64,000 nucleotides of DNA from Lagopus muta (Eukaryota > Chordata > Aves > Galliformes > Phasianidae): assembly GCF_023343835.1 (NCBI RefSeq), contig NC_064447.1, positions 6,402,001-6,466,000 of the forward strand, in the 5' to 3' direction. Positions 21,966 to 36,900 of this stretch are shown here, in pieces (the stretch's first letter is position 1; every line of letters starts with the position of its first letter). The notes below the pieces were generated by a model. It worked only from the letters and a program-made list of their open reading frames with translations. It had not been told where the DNA came from and ran no database searches. Both the position numbers and the translations under genes were made by a program.

Positions 21966-24900
21966 CTAGAAGAAACAACACGAATTGTCAGTTTGGTTAA
22001 CAGTTCTCTGCTTTTGGAAACTGAAATTTGTTCTCTCTTCCCTTTGGATGGCTCCCCACTTCTAATAAGATAACGGATTGCTGACCTACAATCACAGCAC
22101 AGCTCACGTTGGAAGGGATCCACAAGGACCACTGAGTCCAACTCTCAGCTCCACCCAGGACGATCCAAAATCCAAACCCCATGTCTGGGAGCGGTGTCCA
22201 AACACTTTGTGAGCTCTGGCAGCACGGGGCTGTGAACACCACCTTTGTTGGCCTGGTCCATGCCCACCGCCTTCTGGTGGGCACCTTCCCCTGCCCCCCA
22301 TCCACCCCTCCCGACAGCTCCGTGCCATTCACTGCGCCCTGTCACTGTGCCCAGGGAGCAGAGCTCAGCGCTGCCCTCTGCTCCCAGGGAGGAGCTGCAG
22401 TTCCTCTGACCATCAGAAGTATTTGTTTATAAACAGACGGTGCTTAGCTATAATTTGTTACAGAGTTCATACTTCCATCTTGAACATAACTTGAACATAA
22501 CTTGTTCCTTTAAGTTTGGGTCTGCTGTATAAACCTCAAGTTGAATTCAAATTATAAAAGTTCTGAGCCGCACCGTGAACAAGCTCAAGATAGCTGTCAC
22601 CAAACAGAAGAACAACAGCATAAAATCAGGGTTAGGGATGGTTCTCAAAAGGCTTTACATTTGCTGAAAAGATTCAAAAAAGAAAAAAACATTTGAGTTA
22701 GAACCTGCTGTGGTACTTAGGACCAGACAGCCCGACTCATCCACCCCAAAGATCCTGACCTTAATCCCAGAGGATATTGCCGAATCAGAACTCTTTAAAC
22801 AAGTTAAAATGCAAGGTCTCTTCATATCTTATTCAGAAAAGGAGCTTACGCTTCATTTCTGAAAGATATTTAAAACTCTGAACTCACTTGATGGACTTAA
22901 TCCACTCTTCTTTTTCTTCTGGAGTGGGAGCAGATATTCTGTACACTACATGGTTGCCTTCCACCACTCTGCCATCAGCTTCAGTTTTACAGGCTTTAAT
23001 CACTTGGCCTTTATGACTGGGATTATAGAGCTCAAAGCAGTTCTGAAGGGTAGGAATGGAAAAATACGTTAAAAACAAAGCAGAACAAACAACCCAGAAA
23101 CAAATTCATTTACTACAATCTCAGTTCCAAATGGCTTACTTATTCATTGAAAAAATGATAATGAGGGTATCTTACTGGTTTTCTAGGGTCTTCAACTTCT
23201 CTTATGCTAAGATTTTCTAATGGAATAATCCCTCTAGGTTCTTTGTCCTTAAAAAAAAAAAAAAAAAAAAAGGAAAATACTGCATGATTTTTCCTTGCCA
23301 TACCCAGAGAATAAAGGAAGCTCGCAGCAGTATATACTCACAGTGGTGTATTCAAAGTAATACAGGCAGTTATCAGTCAAAATGAACCACCTTCGTTTCC
23401 ACGTTTTTACTCTTCCCCCTATAACCAAAAGGCATTGATAAGTTAAACACGTCACTGTCAGGGCTTCAGCAAGGGATAAGAAGAAAGCAATTGAGTTTTG
23501 TTTGTTTTTCCAATATATATTTTAATCGCTTAATTGCAGATGGATCAGGCACAGATGAGCTGAGGTTAGGAACATTTCTGTAACCTGTACAAAGCTCCAA
23601 CTCCTGAGTCAGCATTAACTATGGTGCACAAAAGCATTATGGCAGGAGTCTGTACACTCTCTCAGGTTTCACCCAAACCCAAGGGCTCAGCAGAGCCCTG
23701 ATACTACTGCTGTATAGCCCTCAGAAATGCCAGTGCTGCTATGGGAAAGCAGCAAAGCAGGAACTGGGCTCCAACCACAGGGCCAGCCCTGCCCACAGCC
23801 TGTCTTTTCACAAGGATGGGGTCTCCTCAGTAAAATTCAGGACATTTTATCACCTTCCTTCCACTTGTGACTTCACACGTGATTATGAACCTCTCTCTAG
23901 TTCTGCATTTAGCATCCAGTGTGTTAAGTGCTTATAAACACTGCTGCTTGCAAGCAGAACAAATCTGACGAGTCAACAACAAGGAGCAAATGCAGAAATC
24001 CTACACCAAAGTGCTTGTACTCACTTTCAATAATTTATTGTTCTCCTAATGGGAGACGTGCCCCTGAGTACATCTGACAGAAGGCACAGCTCCTGCTCCA
24101 GAAATGCCATCATTTCCCCACAGCAGTAGCAGCTGCTGCACTGCTCGCTCTCACGCCTGCTGATGTCCCGCTGTGTGGATCGGCTCCTTCAGGAGCACAC
24201 ATTGCTGTCAGTCCTTTCATCCCCTGTTCTGCAGTTTGCTGCCTAAGAACCACTCCGTTATCCCGTAAGTGAAACTTTCAAGAATCATTTCCAGGGAAGA
24301 GGAAGTAAATAAAGAACTCCCAAACATACAGGCCGAGTTCCACCATAGCTAAACGACTTCAGGGTTGTGGCTCCACCTGTGCATCATCCATTCAGCAATC
24401 AGTCACTCTCATTATTCCTACTGTCTCCAAATAATTGGTTTTCCTACTGAACACCCTTGCATAAAATAGTTCTGTGAATACACACAAGGTTCCCATTTAT
24501 TTAAAGTCATAAACAAATTTAAGAAACAATTTTTTAGCCAACTGCTCTTCTTCAGATAGTGGGAATTTTGTTGATACTCTGGATTTCTGTACTGAAGTTA
24601 AAAAGCAGTTCTGGGGATCTCGTTTTGTTTTAGATCCATAGACAAGCATTTGCAGCGCAGACCAAGTCCTGTTGCATGCTCCACCTTCCGTTCAGTCGGT
24701 TTTAGGACCTCAGGATAACGCAGTGCAAACACTGCAGCATCCAGAGGACTCAGACTTTTATGCTTCCACTACACACACACACATCTCAAGAAAAAATTAA
24801 TCCGCAAGCAGGTGTGGTGAAATAAGAGAAGGCAAAATAGTGCAAGATGCAAAAGCTGTGACAGAATGGATGGTTGAGTGAACTGGAGACAGTGAGGGAA

Positions 24901-27900
24901 GAACTGGTGGCATTTTAGTACAACCACTGTGACAGGCACTTAAATAAGGCACTGCAGAAACATTCAAACTGGCACATAAGTCACTACAGAAATTCCCATT
25001 GCTTGACTGAGAGCTGGTTCAAGTAGCACCAGGTATTCGTCTGGGAACAGAAAGCCAACAAACCACACCCTGATTCACTTCTGGATCAATGAAAAAGCAG
25101 CAGACAAGTCAAGCTGATTGCTAGGGCAGTCCGTCCTTTCACTCTACCACCACGTTTTTCATGCAGTCCAAGGGTCACTGCACTGTTAACTGCTGCTCCC
25201 ATCCCTCTCAGCCAGCCAGGTTCAGCTGAGTGCCATAACAAGAGCACAGGTGCCTGTTCCACCAAGCAATGCGTTACTCTTCCATAAAAAAGGCATCAAA
25301 GCAGGACTTTTTTCTTCCAAAATGATCAACCGTTCTCAAATATAAGCCTGTATCTCCATCCCAATACTCTGCTGCAGCTGTCCAGCAGAACAGAAACTCT
25401 TTAATAAACTTGAAGGGCAATCTGATCTGCACTCATCATGGTTGCAGGCATCCCTGTACAACGTGCATTTAATCTGCCCTTAACCATGGGCAAAAAGCAG
25501 GAAGCTGGTTGATAAGGCTGTACTGACCACAAACAGCACACAAGATTAATGTGTAGGAACTACTGATAACAAAATGTTATTTTTCTTGGCCAAGATTGCT
25601 GCGGGCTCACAAAACAACATCACAGTGCTTAGTGCTGTGCTCCCTGCCTTATTCCAGCCTTTTAAAGATTAAAGCTCAGAAGGCCTCATTTATCAGAAGA
25701 GGACCAAGGCAATCAGCATATGAATCCATACAGCTGTACAGAAATGGACAGATGCAGAGGTTGTACTTCTCAAAGATCCAGTTGATAAATTAAAATGCAA
25801 AGACATCTTAAATAACAAAGCAGTATCATCTTGTTAGCAGAATTCTAAGGGAACTACAGGTAAAGGCCATAACAAGGCCAAATGCAGACAAAGAGGGATA
25901 CAGATCTTCTTTGCCTACATAACCCAACACAGGAATAATTTTTTTCCAGCTCTGGGTGACATGAACAGCACAGCAAGGTACCAGAAATAAAACCCACACT
26001 CAGGAAGGCCCTCAGCTTCCTGACTGCTGCTCCCCCGCCGGATTTGAGAAAAGCAGAGCCATCCTCCCAAGGACAGAAGCACTGCAACAAACACCACAGG
26101 CACAGCAGGCAGTGAGGCACCTGGATGAGCAACCACCTCTTGGTGGCTGCCTGATGGGCAGCCAAAGTTCACATCTCATGTCAGGCTGGAGTCACTTCCT
26201 GTCTTGTTCAGAAGAGCAACATCACAGCTTTCCTTTCCCCAGAGGAAATCACACACACCAAGCTACTTGCCAGCTGAAGCCATTTCAGACACAGAAATGC
26301 CCTCCCTGTTGCTGGGCAGTACCAAAAAGAATCTGTCCCCATCCATGTGACATCCATCCTCTAGTTGGTAAGATCCCCTGTTGGTCTTCTCCAAGCTCAA
26401 CAGCCCCAGGTGTCTCAGCCTTTCCTCCTAAAAGAGATGCTCCAGGACTCTCATCATCTTTGTGGCCCTCCACAGGGCTCTCTCCAGTAGTTCACAACAT
26501 AGGCTTATTAAAACCACCGACAGAAAAGCAACTGGCTGAGTCTAGCTAGCTAAAACCAGAGGTGCTGCCCAACACCCAGTTTGGTGCTTGAATTTGCACT
26601 GAGCCACAACTGAACTGAATTCAGAGCAGGAAGCTTCACAAAAGCAAGCATTTTTGAAACATGGCTTTCTAAAGCACAATGCCAGGCTCCAGAGCTAGGA
26701 AAGTCTTCAGGAGAAGCAAACTGTAGGACATATCAAAGATTGACAACATCTATCTCCTGCCCAAAGAATAATCAACATGGTGAGCTGGCACAAGGAGCCA
26801 AATGGGAAGAGACGCTGTAAGAAGTACAAAATAAGGACTTGAGAGACTCTGGATTTAAGGGCTCATCTTCATTGTTTTATATATTAAAAAAACTCTTCAG
26901 CAAATATTAATACAATGGAGCACTTAAACTCACAGCCTGGAATACAATCTCCATCAATTTCAGAATGTTTCCCAACAGAAAGGACTGCAGATGGTCTGTA
27001 GCAATGCAGACAGTGTGGATGAAGGCAGCATCCCCTCACTGTTTAAACCTCCTAGCAAGCAGGAAACTCAAGGGAGAGAAAAACAAAGAAAGAAGGAAAA
27101 AAGCACTGTTTATTTCTGGTCAATGCACACAACCCAGCAAAGTGCATTTGTGTGCACCCTATTCAGATAACCTGCTGCTGCGAGGCCAGGCTGCAGCTTG
27201 TAGTCCCATCCACATGTTTGCTGCTGGGTTTCCATGTGCTGCCTCTCATCACACCACGCTCAAAGCCAGAGCCAGAGATCACTTCTCCAGAAGCACCTGG
27301 CAGCTCTCAGCCACTCTTTTTTGTTCCATTTCTTTGTTCCTTCTTATTTGTTTATGTAGATCTCTCATATGTGTTCTGTTGACAACTTCTTCCATGGTGT
27401 ATGGCTGGTACTCCTCTACACACACAGCACTCCTATTTATACTGTGTGCATAAACTTACGAGTGAACGGATATAAATGTGCAGTTTTCACTATATTCAGA
27501 CAGTTTATTCCCAACCTCCAGAACATGCATTTTTTTCTACTTTGTCTTAAAAGCTTTTTAGCTGAGATAGCTATTGCCTCATACTATAACATGGAGAAAA
27601 CCTGCAAAGTCATCTTTGAAACTGTAGCAGCTCAGCCACTGCCTGCCAAAATGAGCAAGGAATCAGCTCTGCTCTTTTTTGCAGTTAGACAAAGAGTCTC
27701 TCTATAGTGGAGAGGTCAAAACGAGACACTGCAGAGCACCTGAACAATTTACAAATAGCTGCTCATGTGTCCTTCCAGCAGCAGCACAACCGCTGGTTTC
27801 CAAACACCAGCAGAGAGAGCCCACAGCTCTCCCTTGCTCAACTTTCACCACAGTGCACAGCCCACCTCTCGCCCCAAGCGCGGATCCCTCTTCACACTGC

Positions 27901-30900
27901 AGTCACCATTCTCCAAGCGTGAAGTGCCCTCTTCTTTAATAAGTTCAAGTGGCCTAACACTGGCTCCAATGCAGTGTGTCACTACTGGCTTTGTAGAAAA
28001 GAGATTTATTGCATCGGGAAAAAAAGCAAATGAAAAAGACAAATTTTACTGCCTTACAGAGGAGAAGAGTCCCTGAGCACAAGTAAAGCTGATGGGATTC
28101 GTTTGTTTAACTGAGGCCGTAGCACAGTGCAGTGCCAGGGGACTGCAAATCACCAAAGGTTCCAGCCCCCCTAAACTTCACACTATGTTAAGATGTATTT
28201 GGTTGCTCAGTAGGATGTTTACAAAAGAAAATACACAGGAAGAGGAGCAGCTTTGATGTATGTGTAGTTCCAATGCAGTCAGGTTTTTCCAAAATTCTAA
28301 TGTACAGATGTACAAGTGACAAAATCACTCTGGATCTTCATTGTAAGAGTACAAAATGTTTTTCTCTCGGTCAAAATTGTTCTTCTAGTTATATTCTTCA
28401 GTGAATGCAGAAAAAGTCGTCTCTATTTTTCTGCTTTCTGCTTAAACACCTTCTTTTGCAGAAGACACTTGCACATGAGCTAGACACTCATGCCAGCCTT
28501 TGTGGACAGAATACCTCTGATGATACTGTTAGTGACACCGAGTGAAAAAGCAAAATGCTACAATAAATTTAAGAAAAAAATAACTAAGAAAACTAAAAGA
28601 AAACAACAACAAAAGAAAAAAAACCAGAGGAGGGAGGAGGAAGAAAATAAAAGAATGAGCAACTGAACAAGAGGGCACTGGAAAGCAATCAGATACGTAC
28701 CTCCTAATGCAGAATAAGCAGAGACAGCCAGTCACAGAACAGAAAGGTGATAGGTCATAGGCCATAAGGAAAACAAGAAGGCACATTTAAACCACTCATT
28801 AAAAAATCATAGCCAAAACCAAACCAAGAGAAACTCACAAATAATATGGAAAAATAAAGACACACAAAAATAACTCTTTGACAAGAAATCCTGTTTTTGC
28901 ACACAGAAAACTGAGCTGAAATTTCACGAGTTCTGTGCAGTGACTACATGGAGGTTTGGCTGTTATCCATCACGGCACCACACCGAGTTTCCTTTCTGTT
29001 GCTGAGTTTTCAGTTCTCAGATACCAGAAACAAAACTCCAAAGTCTGAAACAAGATTGCTGGTTTGTATACGTGAAATAAGGAGTAACAACCTTCAGTTG
29101 TAAAGGAGTTACTTATTGTGGCTTACACATTTTTAAATGTAAATTACAGCGTGAACCGTATTACACTGATAAGGAAGCAGCTGGACACAGAAGCAGCAGA
29201 CACACAAACAACGAACAGACACAGCAGCCAGGCTGCTCTCAGAACTAACCTAATTTCAGCAGCCAACCTTCTCTATCTGGATTAAAAAATGTATGCGTTA
29301 GATCATTTCCATCATCCTCTGGAATTTTAAATGGCTCATTCTTAATACTTTCATATAAATTCTAGAAGAATGAAAAAAGAGGAAAAAGACCTCGTTAGTA
29401 ATATCCATCAGAAAGTACAACAATGTCCTACTGCTTCTCAGTTTCTTTGTACAAAAAGCAAAGGAAATACTGCCAAAAATTTCTAGACCATCCATTCCCA
29501 ATTGTTGTTCACTTCTCTGATTAAGTTTGCTTTTAAATTACTTTCTCTATAAACACTCTCTCTAGATTTTATAAGTACTTCCCAACAAATACATTTTTAT
29601 TTCAGAACTCAGTATTTCAGAAGTTTCAGCTTCGCAAATCGTTGTAATTTAGCAGAACTGTTGCCAAACAAATCTGGGTTTTTAGAAAATACTTCAGATC
29701 ATCACATTGTGTTAGAGAAGTAAATAGCTTTACTGTTAGCTCAGGGGAGAGGAGGAAACTCCACACCACATGTGGGAAGAATAGAAAAGCAGTAACAAAA
29801 CAGTCATTTTTTCATTATTATTTAACTATTTTTCCTACTTTCTCTGGCTTATCTAGAAATAGAATTCTTTCCATAAGAAGCCAATTCCATAAGAACACTG
29901 TCACAAGGATACTACTGAGAGACATACAGAGGACTTCCAATGCAATCTCTTCTCAACATAAGATCAAGATTAGAGACAACTAACTGAAAGAGACCATGGA
30001 TATCAATGGATGGTTCCTTCAGTCTCTCAATTGGTTCTGCATGGCAGAAAATGGGTTTTTTTTTTTTTACTTCCCTTGAGAAATCAGTCTGAAAACTGTT
30101 GCATATGCATTAAGTTTCCTATTAAAAAACAAAAAGCAGCCCCTTACCTTCACCATTTTCACTTACCCGTAATAATTCTTCTGGAAGGTCTCCACCTTCA
30201 TTAATTCCACGGTTCATAGAAATAAACCTCTCTACTGTTGGCTTATCTCTGACATTGTGGTTGTGCAGGCTGGTATTTAACATGATGATTGCAAACGACA
30301 GCACATAGCACGTATCTGAAACCAGATTGGAAAAATGAGTTACTTTTCTATGATGTCTACAGTAGATGCTATACAGGCTTGGTCCATCAGACATCAATTC
30401 AAAGTGCCTCCAAAGTTTTACCACAGACACCCAGAGGAAGAACAGTCTCTTCAAAATAATGCTCGGACTGCATGTAAATAAAACTGAAAATAACATTTGA
30501 CTCAATTTCTTGGCATACAAAGGTGCCAATATCAAAGGATAACAAAAGAGATCTTATCATGCCCCTTGATGTGGTTGTGACTGTAGAAAGCTCTCCCAGA
30601 ATTCGAACAAGATCATGCATAAGAAAACAGAGGATGGAAATCTCTCTGCTACATTAAGAAAAGACGTGTTTGCATCTTCTGTATTTTGTTTTCAGTAAGA
30701 ATTTCCCTCTGTAGCTGTTGCTGACCTTCTTCACGTTAACCTTTTCCTTGCCTACTTTCTTACCCTCGAATCAGGTGATCAGAAGGAAGCTCCACACACA
30801 CATAACTGAACAGACCAGCAGTGCTAAGACACTATGCCATTCTGTGCAGGATGGGAGAGCTCTGTTGGCTTTTTATGGCCTAAGTACCTCTAAAGGATGT

Positions 30901-33900
30901 ACTTCAATAGAAAACTGAGCTGCATCTCTAATGGAGGTAAGTCTTTGATAAGCAGATTGCTATAAAGAAAAGATACAGTTCTCCTAAGGGAAAAGCTGGT
31001 GACTTCATATGTAATATATAGCTACACAATCTAAATCTCCCCTCTTTCAGTTTGAGACCATTTCCCCTCATGCTGTCACAACAGACCCTGCTGAAGAGTT
31101 TGTCCCCTTCTTTCCCGCAGCTCCCCTTTAGATACTGAAAGGCCACTCTCGGATCTCCCCAGAGCTTTCTTTTCTGCGTGCTGAACAGCCCCAGCTCTCT
31201 CAGCCTGTCCTTGTAGGGAGGTGTTCCATCCCCTGGAGCATTTCTGTGGCACTCCCTGGATGTGCTCCAATAGACCCATGTCTCTCCTGCAGTGAGGACT
31301 CCAGATCTGGACACAGTACTCCAGGTGGAGTCTCACCAGTGCAGAGCAGAAGAGCAGATCACCTTCTCTGACCTGCTGGCCAAGATTCTTTGGATGCAGC
31401 CCACGATATGATTGGCTTTCTGGGCTGCAAGACACTTTGCTGGCTCATGCCCAGCTTACCATCCCCCAGAACTCACAAGCCCTTTTCCTCAGGAGCTCAT
31501 CCTTTCATCCCACTGCTTGCACTGATAGTGGGGATGGCTACAACCCAGGTGTAAGACGCTGCACTTGGCTTTGCTGATCCTCATGAGATTCTCCTGGACC
31601 CAGTAGGGAGATAGTGAGATATCTAACACTAGAATCCTAGTTCTCAAACACCCAGTGCAGTGCTGTAATACTACAATGTGATGGAAAGTATAGCAAAGTG
31701 GCACAATCTTAGGAAGCAGCAAATGAGAACAAGCCCAAATGCAGCAGCTGTGAACACAGAAACAAAGGAAGAAAAACTGCTTACCTTTGGAAGGCTTCTG
31801 GTAGGCAGGGATCTCCAGCAAGATACCCTCATCTCCACTGCTAACCCTTACACGAGGCCTGGGAAGGGGTGGATCCTGGCTCCAGCCCTTCTGCTCCCTC
31901 AGGTATGTTGTAGGTACCTGAGCTCCCCTGGGTGGCCCTGCCTTCCACCAGGTGTCAATCACTGGTTCAGGCTGTGATTCAGCATTTCAGCTACACACAG
32001 CCAAAACAGCCTGGTGACATTTCTAAAGTGTGTCTTATGCTCACATTGGTTTACACATTAATGGCAGAGTTTAGTAAGTGGAAATGAATACTGACCATCA
32101 GCTTGTACTTTCCAGATGTGAAATATAAAATCAGATAGCAGCATTTTCACAGTTCTCAGGAAATGATTATTCTACGTATTATTTTATTTTGAACTTTCAA
32201 ATTAGCCACTGTTTCCTTGCACCAGATACAGAAGCACATTAACATTCTAACATCATTTATAACTAACCTGTAGACTGAAAAACTCCTGGGTTACAAAGGC
32301 AATAGCGTGAAGCAAAAGCTTCCATCATACGATCAATTTTCTGAGCCTCTCCTGGGAGTCTGAAGCTCCACAGAAACTGCCTACAGAAAAGAAGAATCAC
32401 TGTTAGGCTCATTCCAATATTTACATATTAAGCATCTATTGCTAATAATCAGACACAAAACCCAGCAATGTGGATATAAAACGTCCTAGAAATACGGTCT
32501 CCATTTCTCAACAAACAAGTCAGGAGCTATCATAAAGCAACATGCACAGATGGCTAACCCAGAAATTCAGCCAGCAACACTGCATGCTATCAGGCAAGGT
32601 AATATGGCAGTTCATATTCTGAGACTCTCTTTTTTCAGGACTAGTAAACAATTTTCTGTATGCATCCCATTTTTCCATGAGAATACTACAGAGGAAAAAA
32701 AACAGTTCAATCCTCCCTGGGATTCCTGTCTACTAAGAGCAATAAGCACTGAGCTAGACTTTACTTACAATGTAGAAAGAAACAGGAGATAAAATATTTC
32801 TGCTCAGGGAGAGAAGGAAGGAGTACAGCAACACTTATTATCTTTAAATGAATTAATTAAACATTAAAAAATGAAAACAACTACAAGAGAAACATCAGTG
32901 CATGGAGAGAAGTGCTGCCTGTCAAGTGTATGTTGCCCTACAAAGATCAGACCCAGAGCTTAAGAAGAAAGACTGACAATATCATCATCTCAGTAATTTT
33001 GTAACATATGCAGGAGATCAGCATGAACTGAAATAGAATTTTTACTTTCCTAGCTTACTGTTTCTATATATGGGTACACTGGAATGCATACAGGACAGAA
33101 GTCTTCACAAATTCACTTTCAGCAAATGGTGAAACTGAAAAGTTCCAATTAACTGAGTCACTCGTTCTTTTCTTTTTTAGCAAAACAACCATCTAAACTA
33201 AAACAGGACCTAGAGCAGCAAAGTTACATGCTCTGCCATGCAAAAAACAATTCCATATTCCCTGTACAGTGGGTGCCAATATAATACCCACTGCCTCCTG
33301 TTCTCGTAAGTTTCCATTTTAGGACTTCATATCAAAGAGTCACAGGCCATCCTTAACTTGGTTATACTGTCTTTTACTCACCTTGTACAAGGTTCCAACC
33401 CAGATCACGAATTTTGTAAGCTACCAAAATACAAACATTTAATAGTAGCAGCTGCTAAGGTAGAATAAAATCGAGCCTAAAGTTAAACTGAGTAAAAGAG
33501 ATAGGGATATGAAGCCTTCCAGAAAATCTGCATCAGCCAGAGCCTTAGCTTACGCCTCAGGCAGCTCAGGCTAACATCACCACATCACTCAACCGTAGCA
33601 AAGCTGTTCTGACTCCACATCACAAGGTGCTGCACCAGAAACAAAGATCACATGAACATTTCTATTTATCTATTGTCAGGGGAGTCACTTGAAGCAATGA
33701 GACTGGCAGAAGTGTATTTCACCTTAATTTCCTGGATTAATTGTGGATTTCCATAAGCAACACTGCATGCTTCACAAGGTAACTCCATGCTACCATCTCA
33801 GAGAAATCAAGTTTACACACCAAAGGAAAAAAAAATATTACACTTTTTTTTTTCTTCACATGACAGGTAAATATGAATAAAGTAGGAAGAAACTGCTCGT

Positions 33901-36900
33901 ACCAAAGTCTACCTCTGTGCAACTGCACATAAACAGTAATTCTGGCCTGCAGTGCTCTTGCACCCATAGGAACAAGTGGAAGAAACGGACGAAGAAGGGG
34001 ACAGCAAAGAAATTGATCTGTTTGGCTGGGGCTTTGTTTCAACCCATCTCTGTGCTGAGATATAAAACTGTCTTCAAATGTTCACATTTGGCAGGCACAC
34101 CAAAAAGGCACAGCTACAAACAATTGGAGGTGCTAAAACAGAACCGCCTCTGCTAAGCTGCCTAGTGAGGTACAGAGTCATGCTGTGTTACATCAGCTTT
34201 CTGACAAGTACAACACAGTGACTCCTATGAATGTGCAATTTAATGCAGGAAGAAAAACAGAAAGACTTTACTCACCGTAAGGCTTGTACAAGATTGAGAT
34301 CAGCAAACTCATGGAGTTCAACAAAAGCCTGAAGAACTTTAATATTAAATTCATCTCTGTGAAAGAGAAAAATGGAAATAAACAATTACAATGCTGAACT
34401 TCAAAGCCTTCTTAGTTACCTCTATCTTTTTCTTATAGAATAAGCAAACAAACAGATTATACTGATCAAACCAAACAAATTGTTATCACATTCAATTTTA
34501 ATTGCTTGTGTTTTGCCCATTTCTGCTAGCATTTAAAAGCTAAGCTATCAAGAGCCACTACACCTGAACAGGTTTTATCACTGCTTTTTTAAATGCCCTG
34601 AAAGAGGCCTGTCTTTCTTTGCTTCATAATTGTTATTCTTGCACCTACCCTCACAGGGGAAAATATTTGATAAATCTATTCAGTACAATAATCTTTTGCA
34701 GCAATTGTGTCATGAACACTTGAAACAACAGTTAAGGTAGGATTAATTTCTTTAGCCATACAAAGTAGGACAAATAAGCCATACTCCAACTGCTTATAAG
34801 AAGAGCTTTTTCAAAGAAGTACTTAATATGTACCAAATTCTTATTCTATTCTCCAAAATTGTTACAGTGGAAGCTTACTAAAAGCTTTTGACTTGGCTTG
34901 CTCCCAGCTATCTTTGACATCATTATGCAAAGCATGAGCCCAACTATGCTGTAATACAAGGTTATTTGAATGCAAAAGTTATTTTTAAAGGCTGATAAAC
35001 ACAAAATGATTTGAATGCAGATAGAATTTAGTCTACACCACCACTACGTTCATATGCCTGAAGCAGAAAGGTTTGTGATCCTCAGGGTGTGCTTTAAATA
35101 CATAATCAAGGCAGAATGTTGCCTATCAGCCTCCACCCAAAAATAGAAAGGTGTGCATTCACCAAGAATTATCTGTTGTGTTACTGACTAAATGCTTGTA
35201 GCTAATCTGTAACTCACAAGCAAATACTTGAAAGCAAACCATTTATTAAGATGTTTCCAGACTGTTCAGACAACCACAGAGCAGCTCCATCAAGCAAGAA
35301 GAAGCAATTCTCATCAAATTCAGTATTATCAGTTGAGCTCCATGCTACGTTGCAGAGCAGTGAATTCGTATGAAGTGCAACTGCACAGAGCACTCAATAG
35401 GGCTGCTGTGTTATCTTAAGCCAAAGATGCACCTTGCCTACATGTACACAAAGCTGCAGTAATTCAGCACAAATACTCTAATTTTTGCTTTTTTTGGTTC
35501 TAATGTACATTGGATTAAGAGTCATGCTTTGTCATGTGAGGAGAAGCTTTTCGTGCAGCTCCAACTCTGCAAATATAGAAAAAGATCCTTTTCACAATTC
35601 TCCTCAAATTTTAGCACCAACTTAAAGATTCATTAAAAAAGAATTTTTTCTTTTTTTTGCTATTCAGTACAAATCACTACAATTTCTCATATTTAAATAA
35701 TGAAAAATCTAGAAGATGGTCCTGAAATAATAATACATCTTTGAATTTGATATGTGAGCAGCAATGTGAGCATTCTGCAGTACACCAGTGGGACTGGTTG
35801 CACTGGTGAGATCCTCCTGCACGAGCACAGATTGCTTGGGAGCACAGGCTTGGGAGCAGAATACTGGAAGTATTTCAGGAGGTAGAGCATAACTCTAAAA
35901 AAATGCATACAGATTGTCTTATGCAAGCTTTGTTACAATTTAGTAGATATTAACATACAAGTAATTGCACAACGCTACCCAAATATTCAACATCCTAATG
36001 CTTTCATATTGAAATTGCTCAGTGTCTACACACATGGTCCAGAAACTGCACAGAAAACCTTTTCAAAAATATATGTACAGCAGTGAAAACTTTCATTAAG
36101 CTTGTTGCTGTCAGGAGGAAATAGTGCACCAACTAAGCTGCTGATGCTGTAAAGAGATTACAGATGTCTCACGAGGATCTGCCAGAACACATCACTACAG
36201 CAGCAGATCCTAAATGAGTCAGCTTTTAAACCTCCCTAACTGGCATCAGAACCAGCACATGTTCAAGCACGCAGATGGCACGTACTCCAACCTACCTGCT
36301 ACTTCTATCTCTTGCTGCTCCCTTTCCCAAAATCCATTCCTGGGCTGCACCTCAATGGAAGCAATTTGCATTTTATTGCATTTCACACATTTATTGTGCT
36401 AGAACTGATGCAGCTGCTCTGAGAGATGCCTCCTTACTAAGAGGAAGGCTGGTACAGGGATGACACTAAAACCTGCTTACAACTACTGTCCCAGGAATGA
36501 TCCATTCTAATAAGTAATTTTCTTCCTATCAATTATTATCAGTTGTAAGCCACACCTTGTCTAGGGACGGTGTCAGGAATTACTAAAACTGTTAACCATT
36601 CCAAAAGCTTATGGTATTAAATTCTGCTTTAATGCCAAATTTAAGGACATTTTCTCAAAATGGTAAGTTACAATGAATTAAATATTATTCAACAATGGAT
36701 TCATTTAAAAACAACAACTAATCAACATCTCATAGGTTAGCATTACTTCCCTCTGTAGCTTTTCTGCATCCGTGAGGAGAAGCTTTTTGTGCAGCCTCTG
36801 AAGGGGCAGGTAACTCCTCCAATTGCTACGTGTGCTTTGTGAGCAAGATGAAGTTTCAGTATTATTTACCTTTCACCGAGGTAATCGCCAATTACCGTTT

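Noticed and set aside
26965-27453. 162-codon + strand frame in a CYTH3 intron
   Set aside because: No domain; a hydrophobic stretch near the end is isolated and antisense to the gene; no promoter or polyadenylation signal in place.
31076-31435. Open frame with reverse-transcriptase-like residues
   Set aside because: It is a frameshifted remnant of CR1 ORF2, annotated as a mobile element, not a gene.
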